The position numbers and the translations under genes were made by a program. Of a DNA stretch of 64,000 nt, positions 47,516 through 56,930 are shown piece after piece. Origin of the DNA: Perognathus longimembris pacificus (lineage: Eukaryota; Chordata; Mammalia; Rodentia; Heteromyidae); assembly GCF_023159225.1 (NCBI RefSeq), contig NC_063167.1, forward strand, positions 18,355,360 to 18,419,359. The letters are read 5' to 3'. The stretch's first letter is position 1, and each line of letters begins with the position of its first letter. The notes under the pieces are model-generated. The model was not told the origin of the DNA. It did no database searches and was given only the letters and a program-made list of their open reading frames with translations.

Positions 47516-47949
47516 CAAAGTCTCAACAGAGACTCTCTGGGAAGTGTCTCTCTGATATCTAGCATGAGAAGTAAGACCTAAGAAGTCCATGTGCAAGTGG
47601 GCCACCTCATAACATGTAGGTGTAGGGATGTGCTGTTGGCTTCAGGACAACTCTAGCAGGCATTGTCTGAAGGAGACTTACTGGTCATGGGCTCCCTCGT
47701 CTGCCTGGCCTTGGGTTGAGCAGGTGGCATCTAAGATGCTGAGATGTCACCACTGCATCCCTGTACACTGGGGAATCTTCACACACGCACAGCTCTGCAG
47801 GACCAAGGAGGGGCTGGGTCAGCCTGGGTGGGAGCGGAGTGAGGAGTGGGGAGTGTGTGTGTGTGTGGGGGGGGGTGGTCTCCCCATCAGATCCTCAGCG
47901 CTGGGTACAGTGCCAGGACCTCAGAGCGCTGAAGGGCCTAGGGAAAAAG
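47516..47949. other. Unique DNA
   Basis: Contains a short GT/G run (47850-47876) only. Confidence 0.4.
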
Positions 47950-48180
47950 TATTAACAGCCAGCTAAAGTTATAGGATTAAAATACAAATAGAAAACGGCA
48001 ACATTGAAATGGATACATGTTTAATTAAATATATACAAAACGTAACATTGTCGACTAGTCACTTTCCGCTCTGATAGTTGATGCTTACACAGTTATATAA
48101 GCATTGGTTTCATGTGGGATTTCAACATCTTTGATTGGCTGGAGGAAGGAGCTTTCGAAAATACAAAGAGCTGGGGCTGG
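47950..48180. other. Candidate conserved noncoding element
   Basis: AT-rich repeat-free block with TTTAATTAAATATATAC (48020-48036), isolated CpGs including GTCGAC (48049-48054) and TCGAAA, and an ATTGGC box near 48135. No coding frame. Confidence 0.4.
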
Positions 48181-48454
48181 GAAAGTCTTAAAAGAACAGT
48201 GAGTGGTTGGGGTAGGTGGGGGATAAGGGACAGCAGGTCAGAAAAATGTTGAGCAGGGGTGGCTGGAAGGATGAAAGGGGGCTTTTACTAGGGGGAATGA
48301 GGGACAGCATGAAGGAAGGGCAGAGTATGGGGGACCTGGGATATCTGAAGATCAGGAAGGACCATTGCTAGTTGTGTAAAGTGGGTGGGGCAGAGAGGAG
48401 GGGAGGCTGGACCATGGGCTGTTTTCTCTGTCTGTCTCTGTCTTTCTCCCTCCT

Positions 48455-48592
48455 CTTCAAGCTTTTTGCTGATTAATTGTAGATAAAAGTCTCAAGGACT
48501 TTCTGCCCAGGCTGGCTTCAAACCACGATCCTCTGATCTCAGACTTCTGAGTAGCTTGAATTACAGGTGTGAGTTACGGTGCCTGGCATGTT
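48455..48592 (-). mobile_element. SINE fragment, antisense
   Basis: gctttttgctgattaattgt, gcccaggctggcttcaaacc, cttctgagtagcttgaatta. Confidence 0.75.
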
Positions 48593-49128
48593 TCTTCCTT
48601 TCTTGAGCCTCTCAGTACCCTGTCCTATCTCCTCTCATGAAATCCCAGCTCCGTCTAATCAGGCCATGCCTGTGGCCAGGAACTGTTTTAACTACCTTTT
48701 CCACCCATTTTCCCTAGTTCCCCATATGTAACCAGAGGCCAATGTCTGAACTACCAAAGGCAGCTAAAGATGTACCGAAGTGGGGTCTTAGCGTGGCTTC
48801 CATGTTAAAAAAATCTCCTTTCTCTGCCCTTTGCCAGGTCTCTACTTGGTCCATGGGATGAGTGGCTGGATCTCACGTGGGACTTCTGGGTTTGGGGCCT
48901 GGGTTCTGTAAACCCGGTTTCATTGCCACATGCCTCATGTGGCTATCTCATGTAGGTAATCATCAAATCCTCACAGGAACCCATCAGTTGGAAGCCAGTA
49001 CTATCACTAAAATGGAAACCAAGGCACAGAGACATCCAGTCAAATATCCAGTGACCTCAACTCTTGAGTTGGTTAGTGCTCACTTCCCCTGAAACCCAAA
49101 TTTCTAGAACCCTAGGGCCCAGCACTTC
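48593..49128. other. Unique DNA
   Basis: A MIR-like fragment lies near 48930-49080; nothing else is recognised. Confidence 0.4.
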
Positions 49129-49256
49129 TTCAACTCGTTTTATTTTTATTTATTTTTTTCTCAAATTTTTATTATCAAACTGACGTACAGAGAGGTTACA
49201 GTATCATACGTTGGGCATTGGATACATTTCTTGTACTGTTTGTTCAACTCGTTTTA
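49129..49256 (-). mobile_element. 100-bp L1 tail insertion with 14-bp TSD
   Basis: The body 49143-49242 is the extreme L1 3' terminus in antisense, nearly identical to 28919-29000. Perfect 14-bp duplications ttcaactcgtttta lie at 49129-49142 and 49243-49256, showing a complete insertion of only 100 bp. Confidence 0.9.
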
Positions 49257-50425
49257 AAATTCCCAATCCATAATTTAATGATGCCATGATCTTAGGGACT
49301 CTATTGATAACACTCCATGACTCTGAAAGCCTTAAAGGCTATAGTTTCATGCTAGGTCTGGAGATCTTAGACTATTATCATAAGTTCTTCCTGTCTAGTG
49401 TTTCATAGGAAACACTGGGAGTTATTTAAAAGCAAGCAGTGTGAGGTAGGAGCACTATTCCTAACTTCCCTGGAAGAAAGAGAGGGAGAGGATGATGATG
49501 TCTGATTCTCCCCTGCTTGCTACCCCCCTCCCCCCCGGAGGCTGGCAGGGGAAGGCAAAACCCTTGCTATTTTGGCTGTCAGGGACCCATTAGTCAGAGA
49601 GGACGGTGGCTAGAAGCCAATGCCTCAAATCTATAAGGGGTCTTCTCCAGGGGGCTCTCTAGCACCTCATCCCCACCGAGATGGCACTCCCTCAGGACAG
49701 AGTGGGGAGTGCAGGGAAGTAATCTTTGTTCTAGGATGGAGGAAGGAGGGGCTGAATGCCTCCATGGTCCAAGATCAGGACATCACGCTATACTTCTTTC
49801 CTCACCAGTGGCCTGGGGAAAGGGACAGATTATCTGTCCCATTCTCCCTTTAAAGTAGAGGTGTTGGTATCCCTAAGCTTAGGGAAAGAAGGGAGAATCT
49901 GAATTGTTTCTGGTCCTGGAGTCAACTGCGGCTACAACACCATTATGACTTCTGTTGTATCTTTCTAAGTGGGGGCCCTGAACCCCCGCCCCCCAGCATG
50001 ATCCTTCACCTGCTCCAGTCTGAGCCCCCTCCTCTGAAGGCCTCTGCCCTTTCCTGCTTCACTCTGCAAACTCCTATCTCTCTGGCCAGTAGTTCTTATC
50101 CCTCCTAAGCCTCCTCTCCCTTGCACCACCCGGTGTGCCAGAACAGGTAAATACTTGAGAAGGTACCAGGCCCCTTGGTCCTCACTACCCACCTGTAGGA
50201 CGGGTGCTGTGACCCAGGGGAGCCAGGCTGGGAAGGGAAGGGCTCCCTCACTAAGCTCAGCAGTCCTGGGTCTGGTCCTTTGGGCAGTGGATTTGACAGC
50301 TGTTGAGGTTGTGGAGGAGACAGAGACTGGGATGGGAGACAGAGAGGACGGGGTGGGGGATACCCATTCACAGAACCCAGCCTGCAGGCAGCCAGGTGGG
50401 CGACCACGGGCAGTGCCTACTCCGG

Positions 50426-50439
50426 CCTGCAGGTGGCGC
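50426..50439 (+). promoter_or_regulatory. CTCF-core-like site
   Basis: CCTGCAGGTGGCGC fits the CTCF core pattern CCWSYAGRKGGCRS at every position, in a GC-rich non-repeat context. A plausible insulator/loop-anchor site; occupancy is not shown. Confidence 0.5.
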
Positions 50440-50490
50440 TGCAGGCCCTCACAAGCGCAGGCCTGGGCGGGAGGCACAGGGCCTGGAGGT

Positions 50491-50511
50491 GGGGTGGGGG
50501 CGGGAATGGGG
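50491..50511 (+). other. G-quadruplex-type motif
   Basis: G4-T-G5-C-G3-AAT-G4, with further G-runs at 50522-50532. Short loops favour a quadruplex. Confidence 0.6.
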
Positions 50512-50932
50512 TCTGGAGGAGTGGGGTGGGGGACAGAGGAACCAGGGACTATAAGAAAGTGTGTGTGGGGTGGTTGGAGGGGCCCCTCAGGCTTGCAGAA
50601 GCATCCTTTCCCCCTTCTCCTCTACCGATGGCTCTCCAGGCCTTAGAGAGAAGACCCAGCACCGCCCCTCTGCAAGCTGACCCCTAGTGGACCCCAGCTC
50701 CGTTTTCCTGCACTGACCCCTCCATCCCTCCCCGGCCTTTGGGCTGGGAACCCCTGCCATCTGCAGGATGCAGGGCTCCCCCTCGCTGCCAGAGCGGAGT
50801 TGTGCTGCTGCCAGTGATGACCTTCTCCTCCAGTGCTCTCCTGGAGGTGCCCTGGCCCGGCCCACATCTCCTTCAGCCCCCAGCGCACCACTGCCTCCTG
50901 CAGACGTCCTCTCTGACCCCAAAGTACATTAA

Positions 50933-51064
50933 TACACATGCACAAGTGCAACACACACTCGTACCCATACATACCTACACATAACACACATGCACAGACA
51001 CACACAAGCACACATACATCTCCATTTACATACACATATATGCACACGTGCACAAACATCCATG
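50933..51064 (+). repeat. Degenerate (CA)-rich tract
   Basis: Interrupted CACA/TACA units with many substitutions, an old eroded microsatellite. Confidence 0.8.
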
Positions 51065-52439
51065 CACAGCAGTAATATCGGTCCAATTCTGTCTCCCATA
51101 GCAACATGAATTATTAGCAAAACTCCTCTCCTGCACAGGCAAGGAGCCAGACCCACAGCCTATCTACGTCTCAGATTGGACACCACATCCTCCAGGACGT
51201 CTTCCTTGATTGACTGCTGTTACTGATCCTAGGTTGAAAATCCCTTACTGAGAGGCTAGCCTACTAAGCTTTGCCTGTCAGCACACTGTTGTCAGCATTC
51301 TGCTCACCTGTTTCTTCCCAGCGGACCCTAGACTTTGTGAGGACTGAGCCTGAGAGTAAAAGATTGCACCTTCCAAGCCTTCTACAGGTACTCTGTGATT
51401 ATTTGGTAATTGCAGAATGAAGAAAGAAGAACAAAGCCTTGTGACTGCATTGCCCTCCCCACTTCCTCCCCAGTTCTGATTCTCACTGTAGTCAGAATAC
51501 CTGTCCGGCATCCTTTCTAGTCCCCTTCAAACTCACAGCTCTGTTCATTTCTAGCTGTGCGGCCTGCGGGAAGTTCATCTCACCTCTTTGGGGTCTCAGT
51601 CTCTTTTCCTGCCTAAGAGACGGTTTGCAAACCAGGGCAGAGCAATTTAATAAACCATTTAATAAACTCCCTGGCAGTGGCAGATGGGAATCTGTGCAGA
51701 TCAGGCTCGGGGGGGAGAGGGGAGCTGCCATTATGGCTGTCTGGTGACAGAGGCTGTCTACAGGAGCCTGCCAGGTAGGAAAGAACATCTGGACTTCATA
51801 CCTCAGGGCAGTGGTATGCAGACTGGGGGTGGGGGAGAGGGTGGGAGGAGGAGGAGTTGCTGAGCCCTGGGAGAGGATTGGGGTCTGCGATGGGACTTCT
51901 GGGGGAAATCAGGGTGAAGGAGCTGCTGCCTGGCCCCTGGGAGGGCAGAGTGGCAAAGGAATGAAGGACCATTTCCTGTGCAGAGTAAGTGATACTTTCC
52001 CAGGCTGGTTTTCATTAGCTCAGCTGCAGGGTTGGAGCCACGGCAAAGCACCCTGGGAGTCAGGGCAAGTCACAGCACAGAGGCCTCCACCAGTATCCAT
52101 AGCTGATGCTATTTATGCTCCTGGCTAGGTGTGGTGGGCAGCCCTTTTACCTCTCTCTTACATCTTACCCAGGCAGTATGTATTTCCTTAATGTCCTGGG
52201 AAACAGCCTCAGGCTCTTTCCATCCACCCCCCACCCCCACTCTGGATTCTGTTCTTCTCTCGGCCACAGAACTTACTGAGTGCTACTCCCCTGCCCTCTC
52301 TGGAGTGGATTGAGTGGGCCTTGAGACTCCTCGCAGCCTGCACTGTGGGTACCGGGCCACAGCGAATGTTTGCAGTCCTTGCAGGCGGCAGGCAGAGCTG
52401 GTAGAGTTTCTCCCGTTCTCTTCCTTCCCATGATTTGTG

Positions 52440-52570
52440 GTTGTGGTCCTTGGAGAAGCCCCCAAGCAAATATTAATAATGCGCGTTTTTGTGTACATTG
52501 GCTGGGAGATAGGATGAGTCATTTCCTGCTTTCCTCCTAGGCTCTGAATCTTACGCAAAAATGTGCTGGG
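52440..52570. other. Candidate conserved noncoding element
   Basis: Repeat-free, contains AAATATTAATAATGCGCG (52468-52485), a consensus AP-1 site TGAGTCAT (52515-52522) and TTACGCAA (52550-52557). No coding frame. Confidence 0.35.
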
Positions 52571-53016
52571 TCCTTGTGAAGGGCTTGATGGGAGAGACTG
52601 AGGGAGAGCCACAGAGCAAAGGACCGGGGCTGCCTTCATTTCCAAGTCCCCTCACCCTCAAGCGGTGCCTAGAGCATTAGCACAGAGAACATGGCCTGAA
52701 GTGCTTAGGCTAAGTCCTTCCTCAGTATGGCCCCTCTGGGTGGGCATAGCTATTGTTTACTTTCCTCTCTGGATCTCAGAGGCCCAGAAACTGTGCCCCA
52801 TCCCACAAGCTGGCTTCTGGAAAATTCTGCAGATTCTATCCCCTGGATTGGATCAGGCCTCAAGTGCCAGTTTGTGCATGGAAGGAGGTCCATGAGATGC
52901 AGGAGGGAAAGCATTAATCATACTCCAGGCTGACAAGAGCACCCAGCAGAGAGAGGCAGGCAGGATGAAACAGCCTGGACCAGGGGACTTTTTGACATTT
53001 GCCAAGCTCTTGTTCC

Positions 53017-53020
53017 CTAC
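53017..53020 (+). other. Left target-site duplication, CTAC
   Basis: The four bases before the retroviral terminus match the four at 58154-58157. Four-base duplications are typical of gammaretroviral integrases. Confidence 0.7.
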
Positions 53021-53099
53021 TGTTGTGCCAAGTCGCAAGACCACCCCCAAGAAGACCACCGAGATTCAGACACTCCGAAATGCAAAAGCAAGGCAAGGC

Positions 53100-53105
53100 T
53101 TTATT
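53100..53105 (-). terminator. Polyadenylation signal in inverted arm
   Basis: TTTATT on the plus strand is AATAAA on the minus strand, the LTR signal in inverted orientation. Confidence 0.7.
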
Positions 53106-53185
53106 TAACGAGCTGCCAACTCGGGCCTCGTCCTACCCACCGACACAGCGGAGGTTAGGAGGAAGCCCGAGTTGGCAGCTCGTTA

Positions 53186-53191
53186 AATAAA
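53186..53191 (+). terminator. Polyadenylation signal in forward arm
   Basis: AATAAA within the R region of the promoterless left LTR. Confidence 0.7.
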
Positions 53192-53272
53192 GCCTTGCCT
53201 TGCTTTTGCATTTCGGAGTGTCTGAATCTCGGTGGTCTTCTTGGGGGTGGTCTTGCGACTTGGCACAACATT

Positions 53273-53290
53273 TGGGGTTTCGTCCGGGAT
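53273..53290 (+). other. tRNA-Pro-type primer binding site, altered
   Basis: TGGGGTTTCGTCCGGGAT, two adjacent differences from the intact site of copy 2, directly after the LTR end and two spacer bases. Confidence 0.8.
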
Positions 53291-53323
53291 AGCCCCAGAG
53301 ACCCCGAGATCCCAGACTCCGAA

Positions 53324-53330
53324 GGTAAGA
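53324..53330 (+). other. Candidate 5' leader splice donor, copy 1
   Basis: AAG|GTAAGA context at 53322-53330, with GT at 53325, at the position expected for a gammaretroviral leader donor. Confidence 0.45.
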
Positions 53331-53470
53331 AAACAGCACTGTTCATTTGTCTTGTCCTGTAATTTGTCTGTTTTGCTTTTGCTTGTAGGGCGCGAGTCAG
53401 TTTGGTTTTTGGCCGGAACTGACCAGGAGGACCTCCTAAACGAGACTCAACCCGCCCACCTTGTACTTGG

Positions 53471-53730
53471 GTCTGCTCCTTCTGCTTATCTGGCAGGAGG
53501 TTGTGGGCCAACTTGGGTCCACTCCTCCCGTACCCTGGCAGGAGGTTGTGGGCCAACTTGGGAGATCTCCAACTCGTAACTCGGGTCCACTCCTTCTGCA
53601 CCCTTGCAGGAGGTTGTGGGCCAACTCGGGTCCACTCCTTCTTACAGGAGGTTGTGGGCCAACTCGGGTCCATTCCTTCTGCACCCTTGTAGGAGGTTGT
53701 GGGCCAGCTTGGGAGATCTCCAACTCGTAA
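53471..53730 (+). repeat. 45-bp-type leader tandem repeats, 5 copies
   Basis: Five occurrences of GGAGGTTGTGGGCCA separated by about 40-60 bases, with units of cactccttctgcaccc and cttgggagatctccaactcg. Not gag-coding; frames stay open on both strands because the unit is a multiple of three. Confidence 0.9.
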
Positions 53731-54070
53731 CTTTTCTTAGGCCTGTGTGTTTTCCTCCTTTTGTATTAATTGTTTTGTTTTTGTAGCCTTTTGGAAGAAA
53801 TTTGGAAGTAAAATTGTCCTAAATAATTATTGCAAAGTGAGAAAAGGAGAATTATGGCTACCAAAATGTTTAATTGCCATTCCAGCTTCTTTGTAGGTTT
53901 TTTTGTAACAGTTTCCAGCAGGCCCACAGAGAAGCACAGGTGATTCCTACAAGTTTGTCAAGATCTAATACTGACCCTTAATAAGTTCCAGGTAAGAGAG
54001 CATGCTTAAAAACTACTTCTGTGTGGACCACCTTGTTGCTTATAATTGGAGTAAAGTGGCCCCTTATAAG

Positions 54071-54259
54071 ACTCATTGATCTGAATCTGCGGTTCGAAGC
54101 CAGCCCGGGCAAAGAAAGGTCCCTGTGAGAGACTTGTCTCTAATCAGCCAGCAGAGTGCTGGGAACGGAGTGGTGTGGAGCTCAAAAGTGGTACGGTGCT
54201 AGTCTAGAGCTGGAGAGCTGAGGGACAGCACTCAGGCCCTGAGTCCAAGTCGAAAGTCA
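54071..54259 (+). mobile_element. SINE captured in ERV internal region, copy 1
   Basis: Has the SINE pattern: atctgcggttcgaagccagc, tctaatcagccagcagagtg, gctcaaaagtggtacggtgc, cactcaggccctgagtccaa. The same insertion is at the same place in copy 2, so it predates the duplication. Confidence 0.75.
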
Positions 54260-54625
54260 CTCCTCCTGGGACAAAAGTGATGGAGCATCCAGAGGCAGTA
54301 AGCCACTGCTTGGATGGCAGAGATGATGTCAGATCCTAGAGTCACTACTGTTGGCCTTTCAAAAGTTAAAGCCGGGAAGTCCTAGAAGAATAGTTCATAA
54401 GCATGCCTTTCCAATGCCCATGTCTGTCTACTGGGCAGGAATTTGCCAGTCATCTGTGATAGTGGTTAGTAAGGGTAAGTTTGTCAAATGAGAGGATAGA
54501 TTAAAATCTCACCCCCCGCATTTACTCAAAGCCCTGACTGGCAGTGAGAATTTTAAGCTCATACATCTGTTTAGTAAAGAAAGCTTGTAGACCTGAGATT
54601 GTGTCCTTATTGAGATCTGTTAAAG

Positions 54626-55236
54626 GCCTGTCAGCTTGCCAATGCCCCCAATCAACAGATTACTAAAGGAGCTCGCCTCTGTGGGAATAGGCCAGGTGTG
54701 TATTGGGAAGTAGATTTCACAGAAATTACAAATATTTGCTAGTTTTTGTAGACACCTTTTCAGGATGGGTTGAAGCCTATCCAACAAAGCATGAGACTGC
54801 GAATGTAGTGGCTAAGAAGATCCTGGAAGAAATCCTACCTAGGTATGGCTTCCCATCCACCATTGGGTCAGACAACGGACAGGCTTTCGTCTCAAAAGTA
54901 AGTCAGGGAATAGCTGCAGCACTGGGGACGGATTGGAAATTGCATTGTGCTTATAGACCCCAGAGTGCAGGACAGGTAGAGAAAATGAATTGGACTCTAA
55001 AAGATATGATTCTGCTTCTGTCCCTACCCCCCATTTATTCAGACCAGGGGACTGAAATCCTAAGAACCACGGTGGAAGGAACCCTAGATGGCATCGCCAC
55101 TTGGGTTCATTGCTTCCACGCCAGGCCAGCTGACCCCTTTGCCCTGGATGACAACTACCGTGGTGGAACATGGGAGGTCTCCAAGCACCCAACTCAGCCG
55201 CTTCGCCTTCGCCTCAAGAAAAGAAAGTTAGACTGA
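54626..55236 (+). pseudogene. Broken retroviral pol: integrase part
   Basis: Integrase catalyses joining of viral DNA ends to host DNA. Here the zinc-finger end and first catalytic aspartate (the DFTE motif, codon at 54713) are in one frame, which stops shortly after. The catalytic core then continues in another frame from about 54727, with the second Asp in GSDNGQAF (codon 54871) and the Glu in GQVE (codon 54979), spaced 35 residues apart as in D,D-35-E enzymes. A deletion after position about 55010 joins core to a C-terminal segment ending TGA at 55236. Thus a frameshift and an internal deletion inactivate it. Reverse transcriptase is absent upstream. Confidence 0.85.
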
Positions 55237-55570
55237 ATATTGTTATAATTTTCTTTTTGCCTTCTTTCCTTACTACTCTGGCTAGTGGCAGCTCACTCCA
55301 AAGTGAGGTGAATCCTGCAGTCCCTTGGTAAAGTAGACTAAGGTTATAGGTTCCTGGCTAGGTAAGGTCAACGCCCCTGAGTCAGCCTGAAGAAATTACA
55401 GAAGATGGATGATCTTCACCCATCAGCCCCCCTTTAAAACCGAGGGACCAGAGTTATTTTCGGATACTACTTTTGGCCCTACTGGCCCATGCCTTACCTC
55501 TATATCATCCCCTAGACATGCAAGCCATTGAAATGGACAGAATGGAGCCATGATTGGCTCCCAAGGTACC

Positions 55571-55589
55571 AAAAAGAAAAAGGGGGAAA
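55571..55589 (+). other. Polypurine tract, copy 1
   Basis: aaaaagaaaaagggggaaa immediately 5' of the middle LTR, the expected plus-strand primer. Confidence 0.9.
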
Positions 55590-55653
55590 TGAGGTGCCAG
55601 ACTTTGAAGTCAGGCCCCACCACGTGAACCCCATTTTAGAATCGAACCCTGAG

Positions 55654-55729
55654 CCAATCAGATTTGTACCTGTGTTCTAATCTCGCTTGCACAGCTGATT
55701 GTTGTAACCTTGTTCTTTGCCTTTATAAG
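55654..55729 (+). promoter_or_regulatory. LTR promoter: CCAAT and TATA boxes
   Basis: CCAAT at 55654-55658 and TTTATAAG at 55722-55729. Initiation would fall near 55750, just before the R region. This is the only intact promoter upstream of an internal copy. Confidence 0.75.
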
Positions 55730-55812
55730 CCCTGTGTAATCACAGCTCGGGGCTTCCTCCTAACCTCCGCTGTGTCGGTGGGTAGGACGAGGCCCGAGTT
55801 GGCAGCTCGTTA

Positions 55813-55818
55813 AATAAA
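55813..55818 (+). terminator. LTR polyadenylation signal
   Basis: AATAAA in the context gttaaataaagcc, followed by T-rich and GT-rich sequence. Confidence 0.8.
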
Positions 55819-55899
55819 GCCTTGCCTTGCTTTTGCATTTCAGAGTGTCTGAATCTCGGTGGTCTTCTTGGGGGTGGTCTTGCAACTTGGCACAACATT

Positions 55900-55917
55900 T
55901 GGGGGCTCGTCCGGGAT
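55900..55917 (+). other. Intact tRNA-Pro primer binding site
   Basis: TGGGGGCTCGTCCGGGAT, 18 bases, directly after the middle LTR and a two-base spacer, the classic proline-tRNA site of gammaretroviruses. Confidence 0.95.
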
Positions 55918-55950
55918 AGCCCCAGAGACCCCGAGATCCCAGACTCCGAA

Positions 55951-55957
55951 GGTAAGA
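55951..55957 (+). other. Candidate 5' leader splice donor, copy 2
   Basis: Same AAG|GTAAGA context as in copy 1, with GT at 55952. Confidence 0.45.
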
Positions 55958-56097
55958 AAACAGCACTGTTCATTTGTCTTGTCCTGTAATTTGTCTGATT
56001 TGCTTTTGCTTGCAGGGCGCGAGTCAGTTTGGTTTTTGGCCGGAACTGACCAGGAGGACCTCCTAAACGAGACTCAACCCGCCCACCTTGTACTTGG

Positions 56098-56402
56098 GTC
56101 TGCTCCTTCTGCTTATCTGGCAGGAGGTTGTGGGCCAACTTGGGTCCACTCCTCCCGTACCCTGGCAGGAGGTTGTGGGCCAACTTGGGAGATCTCCAAC
56201 TCGTAACTCGGGTCCACTCCTTCTGCACCCTTGCAGGAGGTTGTGGGCCAACTCGGGTCCACTCCTTCTGCACCATTGCAGGAGGTTGTGGGCCAACTCG
56301 GGTCCACTCCTTCTTACAGGAGGTTGTGGGCCAACTCGGGTCCATTCCTTCTGCACCCTTGTAGGAGGTTGTGGGCCAGCTTGGGAGATCTCCAACTCGT
56401 AA
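56098..56402 (+). repeat. 45-bp-type leader tandem repeats, 6 copies
   Basis: Same array as 53471-53730 with one extra 45-bp unit (around 56262-56306, marked by gcaccattg). Otherwise nearly identical. Confidence 0.9.
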
Positions 56403-56741
56403 CTTTTCTTAGGCCTGTGTGTTTTCCTCCTTTTGTATTAATTGTTTTGTTTTTGTAGCCTTTTGGAAGAAATTTGGAAGTAAAATTGTCCTAAATAATT
56501 ATTGCAAAGTGAGAAAAGGAGAATTATGGCTACCAAAATGTTTAATTGCCATTCCAGCTTCTTTGTAGGTTTTTTTGTAACAGTTTCCAGCAGGCCCACA
56601 GAGAAGCACAGGTGATTCCTACAAGTTTGTCAAGATCTAATACTGACCCTTAATAAGTTCCAGGTAAGAGAGCATGCTTAAAAACTACTTCTGTGTGGAC
56701 CACCTTGTTGCTTATAATTGGAGTAAAGTGGCCCCTTATAA

Positions 56742-56930
56742 GACTCATTGATCTGAATCTGCGGTTCGAAGCCAGCCCGGGCAAAGAAAGGTCCCTGTGA
56801 GAGGCTTGTCTCTAATCAGCCAGCAGAGTGCTGGGAATGGAGTAGTGTGGAGCTCAAAAGTGGTACGGTGCTAGTCTTGAGCTGGAGAGCTGAGGGACAG
56901 CACTCAGGCCCTGAGTCCAAGTCGAAAGTC
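56742..56930 (+). mobile_element. SINE captured in ERV internal region, copy 2
   Basis: Counterpart of 54071-54259 with a handful of substitutions (for example ggaatggagtagtg). Confidence 0.75.

Larger units (their letters stand above)
49257..53016. other. Unique, partly GC-rich DNA
   Basis: Unique sequence holding the CTCF-like site, a G-rich motif and a degenerate CA array listed separately. A 170-codon minus frame (49965-50477) and a 163-codon plus frame (50155-50646) overlap, so at most one could be real; neither shows a domain. Confidence 0.45.
53021..53270. repeat. Perfect 105-bp inverted repeat of LTR R/U5
   Basis: Arm 1 (53021-53125) is the exact reverse complement of arm 2 (53166-53270), with a 40-bp loop that continues the inverted LTR copy as far as about 53168. 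The junction between inverted and forward LTR sequence falls in the shared string CCCGAG. Both arms carry a private base (CTTGCGAC rather than CTTGCAAC of the other LTRs). The forward arm lacks the U3 promoter. Confidence 0.95.
55590..55897 (+). mobile_element. Middle full-length LTR (308 bp)
   Basis: Begins TGAGGTGCC and ends GGCACAACA, between a polypurine tract and a primer binding site. It serves simultaneously as 3' LTR of copy 1 and 5' LTR of copy 2. CCAAT, TATA and AATAAA elements are present. It differs from the right LTR at two places (aatctcgc/aatcttgc and tttcagag/tttcggag). Confidence 0.95.

Noticed and set aside
49965..50646. Overlapping 170- and 163-codon frames
   Set aside because: Open on both strands in a GC-rich stretch, as expected by chance; no family resemblance.
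53461..56458. Plus-strand frames in ERV leader as possible gag
   Set aside because: They are repetitive translations of the 45-bp repeats and show no matrix, capsid or nucleocapsid features.
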